Below, piece after piece: positions 7,190 to 12,130 of a DNA stretch of 12,130 nucleotides (the stretch's first letter is position 1; each line of letters begins with the position of its first letter). This stretch comes from an uncultured Bacteroides sp. (GTDB taxonomy: Bacteria; Bacteroidota; Bacteroidia; Bacteroidales; Bacteroidaceae): NCBI GenBank assembly GCA_905197435.1, contig CAJJYX010000097.1:1-12130 (forward strand), given 5' to 3'. A program made the position numbers and the translations under genes. The notes beneath the pieces were generated by a model. It did not search any database. It was not told the origin of the DNA and worked only from the letters and a program-made list of their open reading frames with translations.

Positions 7190-8590
7190 ATGAAGAAACG
7201 ATTTTTATCTGTAATTGTTCTGAGCACTGCACTGCTTTCCGTGCAGGCACAGGAAGGAAAGGGCGGCATCAGCCCCGAAATGCTTGGACAAATCAAGCAA
7301 AGTTATCAAGGCACGGCTGCCGACAAGGCTCTCCGCAATGCCATAGGCAATAACGATATCCGCAAGCTGGCACTCAACCAGGAGAATATGCAGGGCATGG
7401 ATACCCACTTCTCTGTCAAGGTAGAGTCCAAGGGCATCACTGACCAGAAGTCGTCCGGCCGTTGTTGGCTGTTCACCGGACTCAACGTGATGCGTGCCAA
7501 GGCCCTTGCCAAATACGGTTTCCACTCTTTCGAGTTCTCCGAAATCTATCCCTTCTTCTGGGACCAGCTGGAGAAGTCCAACCTCTTCCTGCAAGGCATC
7601 ATCGACACTGCCAAGAATCCCCTGACCGACAAGACCGTAGAGTGGTTCTTCCAGCATCCGCTGAGCGACGGAGGCACCTTTACCGGTGTGGCTGACATCG
7701 TTTCCAAGTACGGCCTTGTCCCCAAGGCTGCCATGCCTGAAACGAACAGTAGCGAGAGCACTTCCCGCATGGCCAATCTTATTTCCTTGAAACTGAAAGA
7801 ATTCGGTCTGCAACTGCGTGACATGGCTGCTGCCGGTGCCAAGCCCGCAGCTTTGGAGAAGGAGAAAACCACAATGCTCGGCACCATCTACCGCATGCTG
7901 GTGCTGAACCTTGGTGTGCCTCCCACGGAATTTGACTATGTCCGTTGCGACGCCAAAGGAAATCCTGTGGAGACAGAGCACCATACCCCCATGTCCTTCC
8001 TTGAGAAATATGGCGACAAACAACTGCTGACCAATTACGTGATGCTGATGAACGACCCCAGCCGCGAGTATTATAAGTGCTATGAGATAGACTATGACCG
8101 GCACCGCTACGACGGCAAGAACTGGACCTACGTCAACCTGCCCGTAGAGGATATCAAGGAGATGGCCATCGCCTCTTTGAAGGACAGCACCATGATGTAT
8201 TTCTCTTGCGATGTGGGTAAGTTCCTGAACTCCGAACGCGGGCTGCTCGATGTGAAAAACTATGACTACGAGTCGCTGATGGGCACCACCTTCGGGATGG
8301 ACAAGAAACAACGCATCCAGACTTTCTCCAGCGGTTCTTCCCACGCCATGACCTTGATGGCCGTTGACCTGGACAAGGACGGAAAGCCCCTGAAATGGAT
8401 GGTAGAGAATAGTTGGGGAGCTGCTTCCGGTTATCAGGGACATCTCATCATGACCGACGAGTGGTTCAACGAATACATGTTCCGCCTGGTGGTGGAGACA
8501 AAATACGTTCCTGCCAAAGTCATGGAACTGTTCAAACAAAAGCCCATCCGTCTGCCGGCATGGGACCCGATGTTTGCTGAGGAAAAGTGA
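7190..8590 (+). CDS. pepC: Secreted C1B cysteine aminopeptidase (bleomycin hydrolase / PepC family)
   Basis: The 466-aa protein has a papain-type C1B fold with all catalytic residues: oxyanion Q86 and nucleophile C92 in DQKSSGRCWLF (85-95), H385 in SSHAMTLMAVD (383-393) and N407 in ENSWG (406-410). The family end motif LPAWDPM (455-461) lies five residues before the C-terminus; in relatives this tail lies in the active-site cleft and sets aminopeptidase specificity. Unlike typical cytosolic PepC and bleomycin hydrolases, it begins with a clear signal peptide (MKKRFLSVIVLSTALLSVQA, predicted cut after A20), so it should act in the periplasm, removing N-terminal residues from peptides, perhaps as a homohexamer like its relatives. 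The ATG at 7190 is chosen because it gives the full signal peptide. The gene stands alone, divergent from the barrel gene and separated from nqrA by an intrinsic terminator. Confidence 0.93.
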   Translation: MKKRFLSVIVLSTALLSVQAQEGKGGISPEMLGQIKQSYQGTAADKALRNAIGNNDIRKLALNQENMQGMDTHFSVKVESKGITDQKSSGRCWLFTGLNVMRAKALAKYGFHSFEFSEIYPFFWDQLEKSNLFLQGIIDTAKNPLTDKTVEWFFQHPLSDGGTFTGVADIVSKYGLVPKAAMPETNSSESTSRMANLISLKLKEFGLQLRDMAAAGAKPAALEKEKTTMLGTIYRMLVLNLGVPPTEFDYVRCDAKGNPVETEHHTPMSFLEKYGDKQLLTNYVMLMNDPSREYYKCYEIDYDRHRYDGKNWTYVNLPVEDIKEMAIASLKDSTMMYFSCDVGKFLNSERGLLDVKNYDYESLMGTTFGMDKKQRIQTFSSGSSHAMTLMAVDLDKDGKPLKWMVENSWGAASGYQGHLIMTDEWFNEYMFRLVVETKYVPAKVMELFKQKPIRLPAWDPMFAEEK

Positions 8591-8592
8591 AG

Positions 8593-8711
8593 ATAGGGGT
8601 TAGGGATTAGGGGTTAGTGGTTAGGGATTAGTGGGCTGCACTATGATTCCGCAGGGTATTAATCCCTAACCCCTAATCCTTAACCACTAATCCCTAACCC
8701 CTAATCCCTAT
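8593..8711. repeat. Telomere-like heptamer array forming a long inverted repeat
   Basis: Six heptamers read on the plus strand at 8593-8634 (ATAGGGG, TTAGGGA, TTAGGGG, TTAGTGG, TTAGGGA, TTAGTGG). Seven read on the minus strand at 8711-8663 (ATAGGGA, TTAGGGG, TTAGGGA, TTAGTGG, TTAAGGA, TTAGGGG, TTAGGGA). Pairing 8593-8634 with 8670-8711 in register gives 37 of 42 matches, three G-T pairs and two true mismatches, leaving a 35-nt loop (8635-8669) with its own CTGC/GCAG mini-stem. The seventh base mostly alternates A/G, giving a 14-bp higher period. The array begins two bases after the pepC stop, so it would form the mRNA 3' end structure. The G-runs in each arm could also form a G-quadruplex. 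It could be a dispersed palindromic (REP-like) element, a 3' stabiliser or a termination aid; the role is inferred. Confidence 0.9.
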
Positions 8712-8718
8712 TCTCGTG

Positions 8719-8730
8719 TTCGTTAACGAA
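8719..8730. repeat. Perfect 12-bp palindrome
   Basis: TTCGTTAACGAA is a perfect dyad that abuts and partly overlaps (three bases) the following terminator stem. It lies about 65 bp upstream of the nqrA -7 box. It may be a regulator site for nqrA or simply an extension of the terminator region. Confidence 0.45.
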
Positions 8731-8769
8731 AGGGATTACGGAAATTTCTCCGTAATTCCTTTCTTTTTT
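8728..8769 (+). terminator. Intrinsic terminator downstream of pepC
   Basis: GAAAGGGATTACGGA (8728-8742) pairs with TCCGTAATTCCTTTC (8749-8763) as a 15-bp stem with one G-T pair and the 6-nt loop AATTTC, followed directly by six Ts (8764-8769). This is a standard rho-independent terminator reading on the plus strand. It lies upstream of the nqrA promoter, so it should end pepC transcription and insulate the NQR operon. Confidence 0.85.
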
Positions 8770-8794
8770 GCTCTTTATTCACGTTCTTTTTTGT

Positions 8795-8802
8795 TATTTT
8801 TG
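8795..8802 (+). promoter_or_regulatory. Candidate -7 box of the nqr operon promoter
   Basis: TATTTTTG matches the Bacteroidetes -7 consensus TAnnTTTG. The nearest -33-like TTTG (8767-8770) lies 24 bp upstream, longer than the usual spacing of about 19-21 bp, and is shared with the T-run of the pepC terminator. Transcription would begin near 8808, giving a leader of about 30 nt before nqrA. Confidence 0.6.
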
Positions 8803-8838
8803 CGGCAAATTAATGAAACCATTATTTTAAATAAACGC

Positions 8839-10188
8839 ATGGCAAATGTAATTAAGTTACGTAAAGGCCTTGACATCAACCTGAAAGGTGCTGCTGCCCA
8901 AGAACTTGTATCTGTTAAGGAACCGGGATTCTATTCGTTGGTTCCCGATGACTATACAGGCATTACTCCGAAAGTGGTGGTCAAAGAGCAGGAATATGTG
9001 ATGGCCGGGGGACCCTTGTTTATCGACAAGAATCATCCTGAATTGAAATTTGTTTCGCCCGTCAGTGGCGTAGTGACAAGCGTGGAGCGCGGTGCACGCC
9101 GCAAGGTGCTGAACATCGTCGTAGAGGCTGCCACTGAGCAAGACTACGAGGAGTTCGGCAAGATGGACCCGTCCAAGATGAACGGCCAGCAGGTGAAGGA
9201 AGCCCTTTTGCAGGCAGGTATGTTCGCTTTCATCCGCCAACGTCCGTACGACGTGATCGCTGACCCGACGGTAACTCCGAAAGCTATTTTCATTTCGGCT
9301 TTCGACAGCAATCCGCTGGCTCCCGATTTCGAATTCGCCCTGAAAGGAGAAGAAGCAAACTTCCAGACAGGACTCGACGCTTTGTCAAAGATGGCAAAGA
9401 CGTATCTGGGTATTAGTGTAAAACAGAAGGCTGCTGCCCTTGTGCAGGCCAAGAATGTTACCGTGACAGCTTTCGACGGACCGCATCCGGCTGGTAACGT
9501 GGGTGTACAAATCAACCACATCTCTCCTATAGTGAAGGGCGAGACGGTTTGGACCATCAGTGCCGAAGCTGTAATCTTCATCGGACGTCTGATGAATACC
9601 GGTCGTGTAGACCTGACCCGCACGGTGGCCGTAACGGGTTCCGAAGTGCTGAAACCCGCTTATTGTAAATTGAAAGTCGGCGCTCTGCTGACGAACGTTT
9701 TCAAAGGGAACGTGACTACCGACAAAGACCTCCGCTATATCAGCGGTAATGTGCTGACCGGTAAGAAAGTTTCTCCGAACGGCTTCCTCGGCTCTTTCGA
9801 CAGCCAGCTGACGGTGATTCCCGAAGGAGACGAAATCCATGAAATGTTGGGTTGGATTATGCCGCGCTTCAATCAGTTCAGTGTCAACCGCTCTTACTTC
9901 AGCTGGTTGATGGGTAAGAAGGAATATGTGATCGATGCCCGTATCAAGGGTGGCGAGCGCCACATGATTATGTCCAATGAATACGACCGTGTATTCCCGA
10001 TGGACATCTTCCCCGAATACTTGGTAAAAGCAATCATCGCAGGTGATATCGACCGTATGGAGGCTCTGGGAATCTATGAGGTAGCTCCCGAAGATTTCGC
10101 TCTCTGCGAATTCGTATGTTCTTCCAAGGTGGAAGTGCAGCGCATCGTACGTGCAGGACTCGATATGCTCCGTGCTGAAATGGCGTAA
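8839..10188 (+). CDS. nqrA: Na+-translocating NADH:quinone reductase subunit A
   Basis: The product is 449 aa starting MANVIKLRKGLDINLKG, the characteristic NqrA N-terminus (KKGLDLPIxG type in other bacteria), and its length fits the family (about 447). It contains the lipoyl-like stretch KFVSPVSGVVTSVERGARRKVLNIVVE near residues 71-97 and the conserved FDGPHPAGNVGVQINHI segment (about 212-228). There is no membrane helix; NqrA is the peripheral cytoplasmic subunit near the quinone site. The frame extends up to 8716, but the ATG at 8839 is chosen because the upstream part would cover the terminator and promoter, and the family begins at this Met. It is the first gene of nqrABCD..., 32 nt before nqrB. 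Confidence 0.96.
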   Translation: MANVIKLRKGLDINLKGAAAQELVSVKEPGFYSLVPDDYTGITPKVVVKEQEYVMAGGPLFIDKNHPELKFVSPVSGVVTSVERGARRKVLNIVVEAATEQDYEEFGKMDPSKMNGQQVKEALLQAGMFAFIRQRPYDVIADPTVTPKAIFISAFDSNPLAPDFEFALKGEEANFQTGLDALSKMAKTYLGISVKQKAAALVQAKNVTVTAFDGPHPAGNVGVQINHISPIVKGETVWTISAEAVIFIGRLMNTGRVDLTRTVAVTGSEVLKPAYCKLKVGALLTNVFKGNVTTDKDLRYISGNVLTGKKVSPNGFLGSFDSQLTVIPEGDEIHEMLGWIMPRFNQFSVNRSYFSWLMGKKEYVIDARIKGGERHMIMSNEYDRVFPMDIFPEYLVKAIIAGDIDRMEALGIYEVAPEDFALCEFVCSSKVEVQRIVRAGLDMLRAEMA

Positions 10189-10220
10189 TTCAATTAAAAA
10201 TAAAGAATTAAAAATTAAAA
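10189..10220 (+). promoter_or_regulatory. AT-rich intercistronic translation start region of nqrB
   Basis: The 32-nt spacer is nearly all A/T and holds the 10-bp direct repeat AATTAAAAAT at 10192-10201 and 10206-10215. There is no Shine-Dalgarno match, as is usual in Bacteroidetes, where unstructured A-rich leaders favour initiation. Confidence 0.5.
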
Positions 10221-11390
10221 ATGAAAGCGTTAAGAAATTATCTCGATAAGATAAAGCCGAACTTTGAAGAAGGCGGCAAATTCCACGCATTTCGTTCGGT
10301 GTTCGACGGCTTCGAAACATTCTTGTTCGTGCCCAATGCCACTTCGAAATCGGGAACGCATATTCACGACTCCATTGACAGCAAACGCATCATGTCGATG
10401 GTGGTCATTGCGTTGATACCGGCGCTGCTGTTCGGTATGTATAACGTAGGTTACCAGCATTTCCACGCTACCGGTGCTGCCGGAGGCTTTTGGGAAATGT
10501 TTATCTACGGTTTCCTGGCTGTATTGCCAAAAATCATTGTATCTTATGTAGTAGGTCTCGGCATTGAGTTCGTAGTGGCTCAGTGGAAGAAGGAAGAGAT
10601 TCAGGAAGGTTTCCTGGTTTCCGGTATCTTGATTCCGATGATTGTTCCGGTAGACTGTCCGTTGTGGATTCTGGCAGTCGCTACTGCATTTTCTGTAATT
10701 TTCGCTAAAGAAGTATTCGGCGGTACGGGTATGAACGTGTTCAACGTGGCCTTGATTACCCGCGCATTCTTGTTCTTCGCCTATCCGACGAAGATGTCCG
10801 GTGATGCCGTTTGGGTATCGGGCGACAGTATCTTCGGCTTGGGACAGTCGGTAGACGGTCTGACGGTAGCTACTCCGCTGGGTGCAGCCGCCACCTCGGG
10901 CGCCGTCCCGGAGTTCTCCTGGGATATGGTGACCGGTCTCATTCCGGGTTCCATCGGTGAGACAAGTGTCATTGCCATCGCTCTGGGTGCCATTTTGCTG
11001 CTGTGGACGGGTATCGCAAGCTGGAAGACGATGTTCTCCGTATTCGTAGGCGGTGCTTTCATGGCATGGGTATTCAATGCAATCGGTCCCGACACCCCGA
11101 TGGCACAGATGCCTTGGTACGAACACCTCGTGCTGGGTGGTTTCTGCTTCGGTGCTGTGTTCATGGCTACCGACCCCGTAACATCGGCACGTACAGAAAC
11201 CGGTAAGTATATCTTCGGATTCCTGATTGGCGCAATGGCCATCATCATCCGTGTACTGAACCCCGGTTATCCCGAAGGCATGATGCTTGCCATCCTGCTG
11301 ATGAATATCTTCGCTCCGCTGATTGACTACTGTGTGGTACAGAGCAACATCAGCCGCCGCGAAAAACGTGCAATCAAGTCTAACAATTAA
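10221..11390 (+). CDS. nqrB: Na+-translocating NADH:quinone reductase subunit B
   Basis: The 389-aa protein is a polytopic inner-membrane subunit of the NqrB/RnfD family, with hydrophobic segments from about 57-78, 94-120, 130-161, 172-188, 249-265, 270-287, 303-316, 331-345 and 354-373. Family marks include the soluble N-terminal arm, GGTGMNVFNVALITRAFLFFAYP (167-189) and FMATDPVTSA (314-323). The covalent FMN site is DGLTVATPL (212-220), which fits the ApbE flavin-transferase target pattern DGxxxAT and predicts phosphoester FMN on T218. NqrB carries covalent FMN and riboflavin and forms most of the Na+ path. It is cotranscribed with nqrA and nqrC (14 nt downstream). Confidence 0.96.
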   Translation: MKALRNYLDKIKPNFEEGGKFHAFRSVFDGFETFLFVPNATSKSGTHIHDSIDSKRIMSMVVIALIPALLFGMYNVGYQHFHATGAAGGFWEMFIYGFLAVLPKIIVSYVVGLGIEFVVAQWKKEEIQEGFLVSGILIPMIVPVDCPLWILAVATAFSVIFAKEVFGGTGMNVFNVALITRAFLFFAYPTKMSGDAVWVSGDSIFGLGQSVDGLTVATPLGAAATSGAVPEFSWDMVTGLIPGSIGETSVIAIALGAILLLWTGIASWKTMFSVFVGGAFMAWVFNAIGPDTPMAQMPWYEHLVLGGFCFGAVFMATDPVTSARTETGKYIFGFLIGAMAIIIRVLNPGYPEGMMLAILLMNIFAPLIDYCVVQSNISRREKRAIKSNN

Positions 11391-11395
11391 ATACC

Positions 11396-11404
11396 GGAAA
11401 AGAA
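11396..11404 (+). promoter_or_regulatory. Purine-rich ribosome binding site of nqrC
   Basis: GGAAAAGAA directly precedes the nqrC ATG, with its GGA six bases from the start codon. It is one of the few Shine-Dalgarno-like sequences in the window and supports the ATG at 11405. Confidence 0.5.
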
Positions 11405-12091
11405 ATGAATACCAATAGCAATAGTTATACTATCATTTATGCTTCGGTAATGGTTGTTATCGTTGCATTCCTGCTGGCATTCGTAAGTTCTTCACTGCGC
11501 GAGACGCAGAACAAGAACGTGGAACTTGACACGAAGAAGCAGATTCTTGCTGCACTCAACATCAAGGACGTGAAGAATGCCGAAGAAGAATATAATAAAT
11601 ATGTAAAGGGCGATATGCTGATGAACGTTGACGGTACGTTGACAGAGAATACCGGTGCATTTGCTACCGCTTATGAGAAGGAAGCCAAAGAAAACAACCG
11701 TCTGCACGTATTCGTGGCAGAGGTTGGCGGTGAGAAAAAATATGTATTCCCCGTTTACGGTGCCGGTCTTTGGGGCGCTATCTGGGGATATGTTGCGCTG
11801 AACAGTGACAAGGATACCGTTTACGGTGTTTATTTCTCCCATGCCAGCGAGACTCCGGGTCTGGGTGCCGAAATTGCAGGTGCGCACTTCCAGGGAGAAT
11901 TCCCCGGCAAGAAGACGCTTGAGAATGGTGAGATTGCCCTCGGTGTTGTGAAGAACGGCAAGGTTGAGAAACCTGATTATCAAGTGGACGGTATCTCTGG
12001 TGGTACGATTACTTCTGTAGGTGTAGATGCCATGCTGAAAGCTTGTCTGAATAGTTACAAGAGTTTTTTAACCAATAATGATGAGGAATAA
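11405..12091 (+). CDS. nqrC: Na+-translocating NADH:quinone reductase subunit C
   Basis: The 228-aa protein has one N-terminal membrane helix (about 9-30) and a periplasmic FMN-binding domain. The start MNTNSNSYTIIYASVMVVIVAF is typical of NqrC. PVYGAGLWGAIWGYVAL (116-132) and SHASETPGLGAEI (145-157) are conserved NqrC/RnfG segments. The flavinylation motif is DGISGGTITS (195-204), predicting covalent FMN on T201; most relatives have SGAT, so the Ala before the Thr is Gly here. The subunit relays electrons between the 2Fe-2S/FMN centres during Na+ export. It is shorter than Vibrio NqrC (about 257 aa), but nothing looks truncated because helix and FMN motif are both present. nqrD follows after 4 nt or overlaps slightly. 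Confidence 0.95.
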   Translation: MNTNSNSYTIIYASVMVVIVAFLLAFVSSSLRETQNKNVELDTKKQILAALNIKDVKNAEEEYNKYVKGDMLMNVDGTLTENTGAFATAYEKEAKENNRLHVFVAEVGGEKKYVFPVYGAGLWGAIWGYVALNSDKDTVYGVYFSHASETPGLGAEIAGAHFQGEFPGKKTLENGEIALGVVKNGKVEKPDYQVDGISGGTITSVGVDAMLKACLNSYKSFLTNNDEE

Positions 12092-12095
12092 GGAT

Positions 12096-12130
12096 ATGGG
12101 ACAGTTGTTTTCAAAGAAAAATAGAGAAGT
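12096..12130 (+). CDS. nqrD: Start of Na+-translocating NADH:quinone reductase subunit D, cut by the window edge
   Basis: The ATG at 12096 opens MGQLFSKKNREV, which resembles the usual Bacteroidetes NqrD start (M-x-LFSKKN-x-EV). Gene order after nqrC also predicts NqrD, an integral membrane subunit at the 2Fe-2S site. Two further in-frame ATGs at 12078 and 12081 would add up to six residues (MMRNKD) and overlap nqrC by up to 14 nt. The later start is preferred for its family match. Only 11 full codons are visible. Confidence 0.75.
   Translation, partial: MGQLFSKKNRE

Noticed and set aside
7205..8539. 444-residue open frame antisense to pepC
   Set aside because: The sense gene has a full catalytic set and signal peptide. 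The antisense translation shows no family motif and reflects codon bias of the sense strand.
8593..8711. CRISPR array or true chromosome-end telomere
   Set aside because: The units are contiguous 7-mers with no unique spacers, present on both strands and embedded between normal genes, so neither a CRISPR array nor a linear chromosome end fits.
8716..8838. 41-residue N-terminal extension of NqrA from the upstream ATG at 8716
   Set aside because: It would translate the terminator stem, T-run and promoter, and the family N-terminus begins at the Met at 8839.

Overview
The window reads as chromosomal DNA of a gut Bacteroidales, most likely Bacteroides or a close relative. Three things point there: Bacteroidetes-type promoters (-7 box TAnnTTTG), AT-rich gene starts with little Shine-Dalgarno sequence, and gene content (Na+-translocating NQR operon, hybrid sensor kinase with several PAS domains, secreted C1B peptidase, POTRA-less Omp85 barrel). 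The species cannot be fixed from sequence alone. No RNA gene, CRISPR array, insertion sequence or phage gene was seen.

Layout. (1) 1-1582, plus strand: the 3' part of a carboxyltransferase subunit of the pyruvate carboxylase / oxaloacetate decarboxylase / transcarboxylase-5S family. Its C-terminal biotinyl-like domain has lost the biotin-accepting lysine. (2) 1612-5509, minus strand: a two-gene unit, a membrane GT2 glycosyltransferase followed after 16 nt by a soluble hybrid histidine kinase with four PAS modules, HisKA, HATPase and REC. It converges on gene 1 with a 29-nt gap. (3) 5510-5826: a 317-bp non-coding stretch with a candidate promoter for the GT/kinase unit and three 15-bp palindromes spaced exactly 22 bp apart. 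(4) 5827-7029, minus strand: an Omp85/surface-antigen outer-membrane barrel without POTRA domains. (5) 7030-7189: a divergent control region with two inverted repeats and a TAnnTTTG box. (6) 7190-8590, plus strand: a signal-peptide-bearing bleomycin hydrolase / PepC-type cysteine peptidase. (7) 8591-8838: a striking non-coding region. It holds a telomere-like heptamer array (about TTAGGGA/TTAGGGG) present as two opposed arms, a perfect 12-bp palindrome, an intrinsic terminator, and the nqrA promoter. (8) 8839-12130, plus strand: nqrA, nqrB, nqrC and the first codons of nqrD.

Functionally, the NQR genes encode the inner-membrane complex that oxidises NADH, reduces quinone and exports Na+. NqrB and NqrC each show a recognisable covalent-FMN threonine motif. 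The other genes are single housekeeping or envelope functions: carboxyl transfer, polysaccharide synthesis with its own sensor, an outer-membrane barrel and periplasmic peptide trimming. They do not obviously form one pathway. I see no clear new multi-gene system. The most unusual signals are non-coding: the in-register heptamer inverted repeat after pepC and the 22-bp-phased palindrome array upstream of the glycosyltransferase.
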